Assembly (NCBI GenBank): GCA_018971945.1
Contig: JAGWZH010000001.1
Coordinates: 36,923 to 100,922, forward strand
Source of the DNA: Alphaproteobacteria bacterium
GTDB lineage: Bacteria > Pseudomonadota > Alphaproteobacteria > Caulobacterales > Aquidulcibacteraceae
Reading direction: 5' to 3'
Length of the DNA stretch: 64,000 nt
How positions within the stretch are numbered: the first letter of the stretch is position 1; each line of letters starts with the position of its first letter. Shown here one piece after another: positions 53,681 to 62,581 of this stretch. Below the pieces are notes generated by a model. The model saw only the letters and a list, made by a program, of their open reading frames with translations, made no database searches and was not told where the DNA came from. A program made the translations under genes and the position numbers.

Positions 53681-55753
53681 TCAAGCCACCTGCGCGGCCG
53701 ATATGCGCACGCGCTCGAAGAACTCCTCCGACGGCATCGCCGCCCCAAACAGATATCCCTGACCATATTGCGCCCCAGCATGGCGCAGGAAGGCCGCCTG
53801 CTCCTCGGTTTCAATCCCTTCCGCCACCACATCGAGGCTCAAGCTCTTGCTCATCGCAATGATGGTTTCGGTGATCGCGGCCGCGTGTCTCTCGGCGGGC
53901 AGACCAGAGACGAACTCCCGATCGATCTTGACCACGTCGAACGGCAATCGCGTCAGGGCCGACAGCGAGGAGTGCCCCACGCCGAAATCGTCAATGGCGA
54001 TCCGCACGCCCCGCTCGCGGAGCGGCTGGATCAGCTTCAGCGCCCGCGCCGGATCCTCAAGCGCGATGCCCTCGGTGATCTCGAGCTCGAGGCAAAACGC
54101 CGGCAAACCCGCTTGCTCCAGAAGCCGCAGCACCTTCACCCCGAACCGGTCGTCCCGAAACTGCAGAGGGGACACATTGACCGCGATCTGCACAGCGCTG
54201 CCCTCGCGCACCCAGGCCGCAGCCTTCGCAACCGTATCGCGCATAATGGCGTCTGAGATTTCGCCAATCAGTCCGAATTCTTCCGCTGCAGGGATGAACT
54301 TCGCCGGTCCGATCTGCTGGGCGTCTCCCCGCACCCAGCGCGCCAGGGCCTCAGCCCCAAAAATCCGCCCCGAGCTCAACTCGACCTTTGGCTGAAAGAA
54401 GGCGCGAAACTCGTTGGCTTCAATGCCGGCCCGGATTTCCCGTTCCAAGGTGAGCTGCGAGATTGCTTTGCGGTCCAAAGACTTCGTGAAGAACCGCAGC
54501 GGCGGTTGGGAGCCCCTCGCCGCCGAGGCCGCCAGCTGCGCCACCCGCATCAGCTCTTCGGCGTCATTGCCGTCATTCGGCATAAGCGCGACCCCGCAGG
54601 CTGCAGCCAAAGCGAGCTTGTGTTCGCGCCAGTCAAACGGTTGGTTGAGCGCAGTCACCAGCATCTGGGCGAAACGCGACGCTTCCTCCGCCTGATCGAA
54701 ATAGGGCGCAAGCAAGGCGAATTCGGCCTGCTTGAGTCGCGCCACTGTCAGCGGCTGCTCCTTGTAGCGACTTGGCCGAACCACGGCGTCGACGGCCCGC
54801 GCCGAGCTCGTCAGCCGATTGGCGGCGGCGAGAATGAGCTCCGCCCCGGCCTCTTCCCCGAGGGTCTCGATAATCCGCGGCAGCCGATCAAGATGGATGA
54901 TGAGCACGGCCCCCAAAGGCACGTCCTCTCGCGCCGCGTGCGTTCTCAGCTCCTGCATGAACCGTTCCTGGTTCGGAAGCTGGGTCACCGGGTCGACATA
55001 GGCCATCTTTTGGATACGCTTCATCGAGCTTTCGATGCGGCGGATCATTTCGTTCATGGCGAGGCCAAGCGTGGCGAATTCGTCATTGCTTCGGACGACG
55101 ACTTGGCTGTGAAAGCGATGCGCCGCGACGTCTCTCGCGACACGGATCAGTTCCTGCAAGGGAGCAGTGAGCCGTTCCGCGAACAGCCGGGTCAGAGGCG
55201 CTGAAATAGCGATGGCGGCGAGTATCACCAGCAAGATCGGCAGAAGTTCGCCAAGCTTGATGCCGGTGAGCGCGTTTCGATCAAACAATAAATCGAGAGT
55301 CCCCACCATCTCGCCCTGGTAAACGAGCGGATGATAGGCGCGCATTCCGCGAGGATCTCTCACAAGACGCTGCTCATGAGCCAGCGCCGGATCTGGCCTA
55401 TGCTGTTCAATATCGAGGAGGTCCCCAACATGCGAAACGGGCCGTTGCTGCCTGTCCCAGATGGTCACGCTCAACACCGACTGATGGGCGGAGAGCGCAG
55501 CCCCAGAGGCGTCAAGCGAGCGCAGGTCCCCCGTCCCCAGCGCTTCCGCCGCCTGGGGGGCGTAGCGGATGATCAACTCTGCAGCGTGCTCGCCAGCTTT
55601 CGTTTCGGCCTTGTGTCGCGATGCGCCATAGATCAAAAGCACGCTGACAAGGCCGATGAAGAGCGCGACCGCAGTGACGAACGCGGTGAGGCGGCCCGCC
55701 ACGCTGGTGCGGCCGCTCCCATGCAGTTTCGCCCTGAGCGAATTCTCTTTCAT
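53681..55753 (-). CDS. Membrane GGDEF/EAL protein, probable c-di-GMP phosphodiesterase
   Basis: 690 residues. TM1 about 22-45, a periplasmic sensor segment (45-165), TM2 about 167-191, HAMP about 190-240, then GGDEF (about 250-425) and EAL (about 440-685). The GGDEF site reads K-Q-A-E-F at 341-345, so the cyclase is degenerate. The EAL side is intact: A-E-A-L-A-R-W at 466-472, N-V-S-P, E-I-T-E, D-D-F-G near 588, K-I-D and A-E-G-I-E. It should hydrolyse c-di-GMP to pGpG. ATG 55753 is chosen over an open frame to 56005 that overlaps hisB. Ligand unknown. Confidence 0.92.
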   Translation of the reverse strand: MKENSLRAKLHGSGRTSVAGRLTAFVTAVALFIGLVSVLLIYGASRHKAETKAGEHAAELIIRYAPQAAEALGTGDLRSLDASGAALSAHQSVLSVTIWDRQQRPVSHVGDLLDIEQHRPDPALAHEQRLVRDPRGMRAYHPLVYQGEMVGTLDLLFDRNALTGIKLGELLPILLVILAAIAISAPLTRLFAERLTAPLQELIRVARDVAAHRFHSQVVVRSNDEFATLGLAMNEMIRRIESSMKRIQKMAYVDPVTQLPNQERFMQELRTHAAREDVPLGAVLIIHLDRLPRIIETLGEEAGAELILAAANRLTSSARAVDAVVRPSRYKEQPLTVARLKQAEFALLAPYFDQAEEASRFAQMLVTALNQPFDWREHKLALAAACGVALMPNDGNDAEELMRVAQLAASAARGSQPPLRFFTKSLDRKAISQLTLEREIRAGIEANEFRAFFQPKVELSSGRIFGAEALARWVRGDAQQIGPAKFIPAAEEFGLIGEISDAIMRDTVAKAAAWVREGSAVQIAVNVSPLQFRDDRFGVKVLRLLEQAGLPAFCLELEITEGIALEDPARALKLIQPLRERGVRIAIDDFGVGHSSLSALTRLPFDVVKIDREFVSGLPAERHAAAITETIIAMSKSLSLDVVAEGIETEEQAAFLRHAGAQYGQGYLFGAAMPSEEFFERVRISAAQVA

Positions 55754-55907
55754 GCGGTTTTGCGCCCTCAAGGTCCGACGGCGAACCGTCCCTCCCATGC
55801 TTGAAGCTAGTCTGACATGAAAAATACTAAGAACGTGATAAACGAAGCCTCTATACTGACCCTTATCTATCTTGATTTGTCTTTCTGATGTGACGCGAGG
55901 AACAGAC
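55754..55907. promoter_or_regulatory. Divergent promoter region, GGDEF/EAL gene and hisB
   Basis: 154 AT-richer bases. TATACT (55852-55857) is the clearest -10-like hexamer toward hisB, with no good -35 at 17 bases. hisB has GAGGAA seven bases before its ATG. No his attenuator (leader peptide with His run) is visible. Confidence 0.35.
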
Positions 55908-56501
55908 ATGACGGCCCGATACGCCCGATACGCGAGAGAGACAAAAGAAACCAAGATCTCTGCTGCCGTGAACCTGGACGGCGGCGGCCTCGCCAAAGTG
56001 TCCACCGGGATCGGTTTTTTCGATCACATGCTGGAGAGTTTCGCCAAACACAGCGCCGTCGATTGGACGGTCGAAACCAAAGGCGACCTCCACATCGATA
56101 TGCATCACACCGTAGAGGACACCGGCATTGTCATGGGCTTGGCGTTCAAGCAGGCTTTGGGCGATTTCGCGGGCATTCGCCGCTTCGGGCAAGCCTATGT
56201 GCCCATGGACGAGACCCTGTCCCGCGTGGCGGTGGATTTCGCCAATCGTCCCTATCTTGTGTGGAAGGTGAATTTTCTCCGCCCCAAGGTCGGCGACATG
56301 GACACGGAGCTGTTCAAAGAATGGTTCCACGCTTTCGCAATGAACAGCGGAGCCTGCGTGCATGTCGAAAACCTTTACGGGGAGAACACGCACCATATCA
56401 TAGAGAGCTGCTTTAAGGCCCTGGCCCGCTCCACGCGGCAGGCGATAGAGATCGATCCTCGTCTCAACGGGGCGGCGGCGTCCACAAAAGGCGTTCTTTG
56501 A
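55908..56501 (+). CDS. hisB: Imidazoleglycerol-phosphate dehydratase
   Basis: 197 residues, sixth step of histidine synthesis. Seen: [29 protein letters not shown] and H-A-F-A... [13 protein letters not shown], the two His-rich Mn-binding repeats. No fused HisN phosphatase, as in most non-enteric bacteria. ATG 55908 has GAGGAAC. First gene of the his cluster; TTGA overlap with hisH. Confidence 0.98.
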   Translation: MTARYARYARETKETKISAAVNLDGGGLAKVSTGIGFFDHMLESFAKHSAVDWTVETKGDLHIDMHHTVEDTGIVMGLAFKQALGDFAGIRRFGQAYVPMDETLSRVAVDFANRPYLVWKVNFLRPKVGDMDTELFKEWFHAFAMNSGACVHVENLYGENTHHIIESCFKALARSTRQAIEIDPRLNGAAASTKGVL

Positions 56502-57121
56502 CCATCGCCATCATCGATTACGGCGCGGGCAATCTGCGTTCGGTGGCCCGGGCCTTGGAGGCCGCCGGCGCGTCAGATATCCGCATCGGCGACGACCCGG
56601 ACATGGTCGCATCGGCCGACCGCTTGGTCCTGCCTGGGCAGGGCGCGTTCAAGCAGTGCATGGGCGGCCTCCGGGCGCGGCCTGGCCTTATTCAAGCGAT
56701 GACTGAAGCGGTCCATAGCCGAGGCCGCCCTTTCCTTGGGGTCTGTGTTGGCCTTCAATTGCTCGCCTCCCGCGGACTTGAGCACGGCGAAACCGAGGGA
56801 TTAGGTTGGATCGGAGGCGACTGCGCCCCGCTCCCCCAGGCCCCTGGAGTCCGCATACCCCATATGGGTTGGAACGAAGTGCGCGTCCTCAGCGATCACC
56901 CCATCTTGGCTGACTTGGCCCCCGCCAGACATCTTTACTTCGCCCACTCCTTCGCCCTCTTTCCCGCTGACCCCGCCCACATACTGGCCGAGACTGTCCA
57001 TGGGATCGCCTTCCCTGTCGCTGCGGGCCGAGACAATATTGTCGGCGTGCAGTTTCACCCGGAGAAAAGCCAAGCGATCGGCTTGGCGCTTTTGTCCGCT
57101 TTCTTGAATTGGGCGCCCTGA
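56498..57121 (+). CDS. hisH: Imidazole glycerol phosphate synthase, glutaminase subunit
   Basis: 207 residues, class I glutaminase partner of HisF. Seen: [12 protein letters not shown], the nucleophile in [11 protein letters not shown], and the His/Glu pair in Q-F-H-P-E-K-S. It feeds ammonia to HisF. Start is TTG 56498, sharing two bases with the hisB TGA stop (TTGA). Its own stop overlaps hisA by one base (TGATG). Confidence 0.97.
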   Translation: MTIAIIDYGAGNLRSVARALEAAGASDIRIGDDPDMVASADRLVLPGQGAFKQCMGGLRARPGLIQAMTEAVHSRGRPFLGVCVGLQLLASRGLEHGETEGLGWIGGDCAPLPQAPGVRIPHMGWNEVRVLSDHPILADLAPARHLYFAHSFALFPADPAHILAETVHGIAFPVAAGRDNIVGVQFHPEKSQAIGLALLSAFLNWAP

Positions 57122-57849
57122 TGCTTCTTTATCCCGCCATCGATCTAAAAGACGGCCGCTGCGTCCGCCTCGTCGAAGGTCGCATGGACGACGCCACCAT
57201 CTTCAACGAGGACCCTAGCGAGCAGGCGGTCCGGTTTCAGACCGCAGGCTTTCCCTGGATCCATGTTGTGGATCTGGACGGCGCGATCGAGGGAGAGCAA
57301 AGAAACGCTGGCGCCATAGCCGCCATCCTGGCCTGCGCTGTGGTCCCGGTGCAGGTCGGCGGGGGCGTAAGGACAATGAGCGCTGTGTCCTATTGCCTCG
57401 ACGCGGGCGTCTCCCGCGTCGTCATCGGCACCGCCGCCCTCAAGAATCCGGCCTTCGTCCGAGAAGCAGCCCGAGAATGGCCTGAGCGCATCGCGGTCGC
57501 CCTCGACGCTCGTGACGAAAAGATCGCCGTCTCTGGCTGGGTCGAGCAGAGCGAGATTCTCGCCGTCGACCTCGCCGCCCGCTTCGCCGACATTGGCGTC
57601 GCCGCCCTGATCGTCACCGATATCCGCCGCGATGGCCTGAAGACCGGCGTCAATGTCGACCTCGCTGGCCAAATCGCCGACGCGGTCCCCATTCCTGTGA
57701 TCGCGTCAGGCGGCGCCCGCTCTGTCGCTGACATCGCCGCCCTTAAGGCGCGCCAGGGCAAACGTCCGATCCATGGCGTCATCCTTGGCCGCGCTCTTTA
57801 TGAGGGCGACATCAACCCCGCTGAAGCCTTGGCGATCGCCGTCGCATGA
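57121..57849 (+). CDS. hisA: ProFAR isomerase
   Basis: 242 residues, TIM barrel that isomerises ProFAR. Seen: [36 protein letters not shown] and A-S-G-G-A-R-S-V (phosphate-binding). ATG 57121 overlaps the hisH stop; four codons upstream another ATG exists. Its stop overlaps hisF (ATGA). Confidence 0.97.
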   Translation: MLLYPAIDLKDGRCVRLVEGRMDDATIFNEDPSEQAVRFQTAGFPWIHVVDLDGAIEGEQRNAGAIAAILACAVVPVQVGGGVRTMSAVSYCLDAGVSRVVIGTAALKNPAFVREAAREWPERIAVALDARDEKIAVSGWVEQSEILAVDLAARFADIGVAALIVTDIRRDGLKTGVNVDLAGQIADAVPIPVIASGGARSVADIAALKARQGKRPIHGVILGRALYEGDINPAEALAIAVA

Positions 57850-58610
57850 CCCTCGCCGCACGCATCATCCCCTGCCTTGACGTGCAAGACGGCCGCGTGG
57901 TCAAGGGCGTGAACTTCGTCAATCTGGTGGACGCGGGCGATCCGGCCGCGCAGGCTGCCGTGTACGACGCCCAAGGCGCGGACGAGATTTGCTTGCTCGA
58001 CATCACCGCAAGCCACGAGCGGCGCGGCGCGCTCCTCGATGTGGTCTCGCGCACGGCGGAGCGGTGCTTCACCCCCCTGACCGTAGGCGGCGGCGTCCGC
58101 AGCCCGGAAGACGTCCGCGCCCTGCTGCTGGCGGGAGCAGACAAAGCTGCCGTCAACAGCGCCGCCGTTTCGCGTCCAGACCTGATCAATGAGTGCGCAA
58201 ACCATTTTGGCGCCCAGTGCATCGTGGTCGCCATCGACGCCAAGCAAACCGGCCTCGACCGCTGGGAGATTTTCATTCACGGCGGCCGCACCCGCACCGG
58301 CATCGATGCTGTGGCCTTTGCCGAGGAGGCCGCCGCCCGCGGGGCCGGCGAATTGCTTGTCACCTCGATGGACCGAGACGGCGCGAAAACCGGCTATGAT
58401 CTGGCCCTTCTCAAGGCCGTCTCCTCCCGGGTGGCCGTTCCGGTAATCGCATCTGGCGGAGCGGGCGACCTCAACCATCTGGTGCAGTCCATCACCCTCG
58501 GGGGCGCCAGCGCGGCTCTTGCTGCGTCCATCTTCCACTTCGGAGCCCACACCATTGCGGAGGCCCGCGACGCTTTACGCGCCGCGGGCGTCCCGGTCAG
58601 GAGCCTTTGA
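57846..58610 (+). CDS. hisF: Imidazole glycerol phosphate synthase, cyclase subunit
   Basis: 254 residues. TIM barrel with A-R-I-I-P-C-L-D-V (catalytic Asp11), [22 protein letters not shown], the second catalytic Asp in [19 protein letters not shown]. It closes the imidazole ring using HisH ammonia. ATG 57846 overlaps hisA by four bases. Confidence 0.98.
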   Translation: MTLAARIIPCLDVQDGRVVKGVNFVNLVDAGDPAAQAAVYDAQGADEICLLDITASHERRGALLDVVSRTAERCFTPLTVGGGVRSPEDVRALLLAGADKAAVNSAAVSRPDLINECANHFGAQCIVVAIDAKQTGLDRWEIFIHGGRTRTGIDAVAFAEEAAARGAGELLVTSMDRDGAKTGYDLALLKAVSSRVAVPVIASGGAGDLNHLVQSITLGGASAALAASIFHFGAHTIAEARDALRAAGVPVRSL

Positions 58611-58611
58611 C

Positions 58612-58938
58612 ATGTCGCTCGGCGCAGAACTGGACGCCTTGGCCGAGACCATCGCCGCCCGTCGTGGCGCCGACCCCTCCCAAAGCTACACCGCCATGAT
58701 TTTGGCCAGAGGGCCGCTCTATTGTGCGAAAAAGCTCGGCGAAGAAGGTGTGGAGTTTGCGCTCGCCATCGCCTCCCAGGACGATGACGCCGTCGTCGCT
58801 GAAGCCGCCGATGTCGTCTATCATCTCCTCGCGGCCCTCGCAGCCCGGGGCGTGAGCCCCGCCGCCGTCGCAGCAGCCCTGGCCAAGCGCCGCGGCCTTT
58901 CAGGCCTCGTTGAAAAGGACTCTCGAGACCGGCCCTGA
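58612..58938 (+). CDS. hisE: Phosphoribosyl-ATP pyrophosphatase
   Basis: 108 residues, second step of histidine synthesis. The helical MazG-like core shows K-K-L-G-E-E-G-V-E-F-A-L-A and E-A-A-D-V-V-Y-H-L-L-A, where the Glu/Asp residues bind Mg2+. Not fused to HisI. ATG 58612 comes one base after the hisF stop. It ends the his cluster. hisI, hisG, hisD and hisC are not in the window. Confidence 0.96.
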   Translation: MSLGAELDALAETIAARRGADPSQSYTAMILARGPLYCAKKLGEEGVEFALAIASQDDDAVVAEAADVVYHLLAALAARGVSPAAVAAALAKRRGLSGLVEKDSRDRP

Positions 58939-59503
58939 AGCGATATCCGGCCTTCTGGAGCCAGGGGGAGAAGGCGGAAGGCCCACGCGCGCCCCATCTC
59001 CCCCATCGCCCTGAAGCGAAAGCGCCCCATCCTCGCCAAGGCCTTGCTGAAAATGGAGGCGGCGTGAACGCCAATCCTGGCGTGACCAATTCCGATCCCC
59101 GCGCGTCGCCGAGCGAGAACCACGCGAGATCCGAGACGGGCTCAACAGGCGGGTTTATGGCCTCTCATGCGCGGCGAGAACCCCGATGGCCCCCTCTGAG
59201 GTTTAAAACGAGCAGGCGATGAAAACCGTTCTCATGCGCGGCGCTCTCCCCGGCCCGACCAGAAGTCTGAGCCAAAAACCAAGCCGATCGCTCGATCAGG
59301 CTGCCTGAGCCGAAAGACCTCCCAGCCCGTCAGCGCGGGCCGAGCGCGCTTCAAGACCCGGACCCTAAAAAGCTACAGAGGCCTGCGGCGTCTTTGCCGA
59401 GGGCCTCGGGGTCGCCTCTGCCCGGTCTTGCGAGCCGAGCAGCGCACCTCTGCAAGCTCCTTTCTTGCCGGGATCCTCTTAGACCATTTGCGACGACAGC
59501 CGC
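58939..59503. other. 565-base gene-less stretch after hisE
   Basis: No reading frame here has gene-like features. A 7-bp hairpin (GCCTTCT 58950-58956, AGAAGGC 58969-58975) may end the his transcript. A 14-bp direct repeat TCTCATGCGCGGCG occurs at 59163-59176 and 59230-59243. It could hold a small RNA or be decayed sequence; the window gives no way to decide. Confidence 0.45.
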
Positions 59504-60475
59504 CTAAGGAATCAGAACAAGGCTGCCAAGGGTTCTGCGCGCCTCAAGGTCGCGGTGGGCCTGCGCCGCGTCCGCGAGCGCGTACCGTCTGGGCGTCGCC
59601 ACCTTCACAAACCCATCAGCGATCGCAGCGAATGTCTCCTCCGCCGTCTCCTGCAAAAGCGACGCCGTGCGCGTGTAATGAAACAGGCCTGGGCGGGTGA
59701 AGAACAAAGAGCCCTTCGCGTTCAGCAGACCGGGGTTGACGTCTGGGGCTGGGCCGGAGGCGTTGCCGAAGCTCACGAACATCCCCAGTGGTTTAAGGCT
59801 ATTAAGGCTCGCTTCAAACGTCGCCTTCCCCACGCTGTCATAAACCACGTCCGCCCCTTCGCCCCCCGTCGCCGCGCGCACCCCTTGGGCGATGTCGTCA
59901 GACAAAGAATCAATCGTGTGGTCCGCACCCAACGAACGCGCCAGAGCGCACTTCTCCGGACCGCCGGCCACAGCGATCACTGTCGCCCCGAGGCGTTTTG
60001 TCCACTGCACGAGGATTTGGCCGACGCCGCCGGCTGCGGCGTGGATCACCGCCACGTGCTCTGGACCCACCGCAAAGGTCTTCCGCACCAGATAGCGCGC
60101 GGTCATGCCCTTCAGCATCACCGCCGCCGCCGTCTCGTCGCTGACGCTGTCGGGGAGAGCCACCGCCCGATCCGCCGCCACCAAAGCCGCCTCCGCATAA
60201 GCCCCGATCGGCCCAGTGCAGTACCCTGCCCGGTCCCCCCGCTTGAACCGCGTCACACCCTCGCCCACGGCCGCGACCACGCCAGCCGCCTCCATCCCCA
60301 GGCCCGACGGCAGCCTCAGAGGGTAAAGCCCCGTGCGGTGATAGGTGTCGATGAAATTGACCCCTATCACGGTGTGCCGGATCAGCACCTGCCCCGGCCC
60401 CGGCGCCGGCATGTCCGCCTCTTCCACAACCAATGTCTCTGGGCCCCCATGCCGGTGGATCTGGATTGTCTTCAT
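59504..60475 (-). CDS. Quinone oxidoreductase (zinc-independent MDR family)
   Basis: 323 residues. Seen: G-V-N-F-I-D-T-Y-H-R-T-G-L-Y, G-M-E-A-A-G-V-V, V-I-H-A-A-A-G-G-V-G (NADPH loop A-A-x-G-G-V-G) and D-V-V-Y-D-S-V-G. No zinc ligands, as in E. coli QorA. Reduces quinones or enones with NADPH, one-electron or two-electron detoxification. ATG 60475 shares ATGA with the upstream phosphodiesterase stop. It follows hisE in a convergent layout. Confidence 0.94.
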   Translation of the reverse strand: MKTIQIHRHGGPETLVVEEADMPAPGPGQVLIRHTVIGVNFIDTYHRTGLYPLRLPSGLGMEAAGVVAAVGEGVTRFKRGDRAGYCTGPIGAYAEAALVAADRAVALPDSVSDETAAAVMLKGMTARYLVRKTFAVGPEHVAVIHAAAGGVGQILVQWTKRLGATVIAVAGGPEKCALARSLGADHTIDSLSDDIAQGVRAATGGEGADVVYDSVGKATFEASLNSLKPLGMFVSFGNASGPAPDVNPGLLNAKGSLFFTRPGLFHYTRTASLLQETAEETFAAIADGFVKVATPRRYALADAAQAHRDLEARRTLGSLVLIP

Positions 60476-61404
60476 CGCCCGGCCTCCAGGCAGACCGCAG
60501 GGCCCCAACCCCCCCCGTCCGCCTCATCCATAGCCTCAAACGCGGCTTCGGCCCGCTGTGTTGCGATGATCTGCACCCCCTGCCGCTGCAGGTCGACATA
60601 GCCAGTGTCGTCCCCGGAAGCCGCGAACCGCGCATCAAAGCTGTCGGCCCCCCCGAGGGTTCCGAAGATCACCTCGATCCCGTAACCCGCCAGCCTCTGG
60701 TACAGCGCCGGGTTAGGCTGCCGTATCCCGGTAAACGCAATCACGCGCGATAGGTCCACGCCCTGCTCCCGCAGGGCCTCAACGTCCGCCACGTCGTCGA
60801 TCGACACAGACAACATCAAGGATGGATCGAGCCGGTGCGCCAAAACCGCGTCTTCGATCGTGTATACGATCACGATCGCCCGGTTCTGCGCCCCAGCCCG
60901 CCGCACCGCCTCAACCACCGCAGGCAAGGGCGTCCCGCGCTTGACGTCGAGCTGCAGGATCGTCCTTCCGCGCGACCACTCCAGCGCCTGCGCCAAGGTC
61001 GGCGCGAAGCCTCCTGTGGGATGGCCTTCATTGTCGGTGAGCGCGAGCCGGGCGACCTCCGCCCCCGTCATCGCCGAGACGGGGCCGGTCCCTGTTGTCG
61101 TCCGGTCAACGGTTTCATCATGCATCAACACGAGCGCCCCATCCGAGGTCACCCGCACATCCGTCTCAAGAAGGACAGGCGCCGCCGCAGCGCTCGCCTC
61201 GAATGTTTCAAGCGCGTTCTCAGCGAGGCCTGGGCCATATCCACCCCGGTGCGCCGATGCCAAAGTCTGCCCCGTTTCCCGCAGACACTGCACGAAGGAC
61301 GCCAGGTTGTCGGCAACGAGCCCTTGCTCGGGCCGCCACGACCTTGCGTCCGTCGCACAAGCGCAGAGGGCCAGCGCGGTGGCGATTGCTGTTGGAAACC
61401 GCAT
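60472..61404 (-). CDS. Glycerophosphodiester phosphodiesterase-like lipoprotein
   Basis: 310 residues with an N-terminal lipoprotein-like signal (L-C-A-C, Cys16). The GDPD TIM barrel shows A-H-R-G-G, E-N-A-L-E-T-F, L-L-E-T-D-V-R-V-T-S-D-G-A-L-V-L-M-H-D-E-T-V-D-R-T-T, the metal and acid/base residues, then L-Q-L-D-V-K near 165. It hydrolyses glycerophosphodiesters to glycerol-3-phosphate and an alcohol, in the periplasm. Substrate range is not shown. Coupled with the quinone reductase downstream. ATG 61404 has no strong ribosome site. Confidence 0.9.
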   Translation of the reverse strand: MRFPTAIATALALCACATDARSWRPEQGLVADNLASFVQCLRETGQTLASAHRGGYGPGLAENALETFEASAAAAPVLLETDVRVTSDGALVLMHDETVDRTTTGTGPVSAMTGAEVARLALTDNEGHPTGGFAPTLAQALEWSRGRTILQLDVKRGTPLPAVVEAVRRAGAQNRAIVIVYTIEDAVLAHRLDPSLMLSVSIDDVADVEALREQGVDLSRVIAFTGIRQPNPALYQRLAGYGIEVIFGTLGGADSFDARFAASGDDTGYVDLQRQGVQIIATQRAEAAFEAMDEADGGGWGPAVCLEAGR

Positions 61405-61413
61405 CGTCAGCTC

Positions 61414-62106
61414 TCAACCCAAATACCTGTGGAAAAAATCGATCGTCCGTCCGTCAGCGATAAGCGCGGCGTCCTTGTCGTAGTGCGCGCCGCCTTCCCG
61501 TGTGAAGGCGTGGTCCTGATCTGGATAGGTATGAAGCGTCACTTTGGGATGACCCGCCAGCCCCGACGCCATGGCGGCCTGCGCGTCCGGTTTCACGAAC
61601 TGATCTTTCCCCGCCACATGCAGCATCAGCGGATGGGTGATCCCTGCGGCCTCCGAGAGCCGCTGCTCGATCGACACGCCGTAATAGCCAACGCTGGCGT
61701 TGACGCTCGTGCGGCACGCTGTGAGATAGGCCAAGAGCCCGCCGAGGCAGTACCCGACAGCCCCCACCTTGGCGGCGCCCTGACCGCGCGCCCACGCGAT
61801 GGCGGCCGCGATGTCTTCGAGACCGCCGTCCACGTCAAACAAGCCGAACAATTCAAACGCGCGCTTCCACTCCGCCTCGCTTTGGTCGGTCAGCGTGATC
61901 CCGGGCTCGATCCGCCAGAACAGGTCCGGCGCCACAGCCAGAAAACCGTTCCCGGCGAGCCAATCAGCCTTGCCTCGGATCACCGCGTTGACGCCGAAAA
62001 TCTCTTGGATGACCACGACCGCCGCCTTCGGCGCGCCGCTCGGCCGGGCGACATAGGCCCTGAACGAGCCTTTTGGCCCCTCGATCTGCGCCCACTCCTC
62101 GCTCAT
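61414..62106 (-). CDS. Dienelactone hydrolase family protein
   Basis: 230 residues. Alpha/beta hydrolase with Cys nucleophile in G-Y-C-L-G-G, V-I-Q-E-I-F-G-V near the N-terminus (Glu typical of DLH), H-V-A-G-K-D-Q-F (Asp) and D-H-A-F (His). Family members hydrolyse dienelactone or other carboxymethylene lactones; many are general esterases. AAGGAGG precedes two ATGs, at 62109 and 62106; the second has the better spacing. It is 9 bases upstream of the phosphodiesterase gene and divergent from the DUF6489 gene. Confidence 0.9.
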   Translation of the reverse strand: MSEEWAQIEGPKGSFRAYVARPSGAPKAAVVVIQEIFGVNAVIRGKADWLAGNGFLAVAPDLFWRIEPGITLTDQSEAEWKRAFELFGLFDVDGGLEDIAAAIAWARGQGAAKVGAVGYCLGGLLAYLTACRTSVNASVGYYGVSIEQRLSEAAGITHPLMLHVAGKDQFVKPDAQAAMASGLAGHPKVTLHTYPDQDHAFTREGGAHYDKDAALIADGRTIDFFHRYLG

Positions 62107-62202
62107 CATCGCCTCCTTGCTTCTGGGCAGTCGTCGCCTCGCGGCGGATCGTGTATAGCAATCCAGCGCGACAGACGACCAGTGTCGCAAAGGATGACCC
62201 TT

Positions 62203-62457
62203 ATGAAATTCAACGTGACAGTGGAATGCACCCCGGAAGAAGCGCGCCGCTTCATCGGCCTGCCCGACGTGACCTCGTTGAACGAAGCCATGGTCAGAGA
62301 GATGACGGCCCGGATGGAGCAGAACATGGCCATGATGAGCCCGGACGCGATGATGCGCTCCTGGATGTCGGTCGGCGGCCAGGCGCAGGAAGCGCTCATG
62401 GGGCTGATGACCTCGGCCGCCGCCAGCGCGACGAAAAGCCTGAAGGGCGGCGCCTGA
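62203..62457 (+). CDS. DUF6489 family protein
   Basis: 84 residues. M-K-F-N-V-T-V-E-C-T-P-E-E-A-R-R-F-I-G-L-P-D-V, then a Met-rich middle (M-A-M-M-S-P-D-A-M-M-R-S-W) and a hydrophobic tail, matching DUF6489 of alphaproteobacteria. Function unknown; the C-terminal A-L-M-G-L-M-T-S-A-A helix might bind lipid or a partner. ATG 62203 with AAAGGA eleven bases before is preferred; ATG 62194 lies inside that ribosome site. Starts 125 bases before mnmE, a pairing I have seen in related genomes but cannot verify here. Confidence 0.8.
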   Translation: MKFNVTVECTPEEARRFIGLPDVTSLNEAMVREMTARMEQNMAMMSPDAMMRSWMSVGGQAQEALMGLMTSAAASATKSLKGGA

Positions 62458-62581
62458 GCCAAAAGCTCATGGCCAGGATTCCCGTGAAACACGTCGTTCG
62501 CTTCCCAAGCGCTAGCGCGCCGCCGCCCCCAACGGGGGCCGCTCTCGGCGATCGATCATTGAGCCTTTCTCTCCAACCCCG

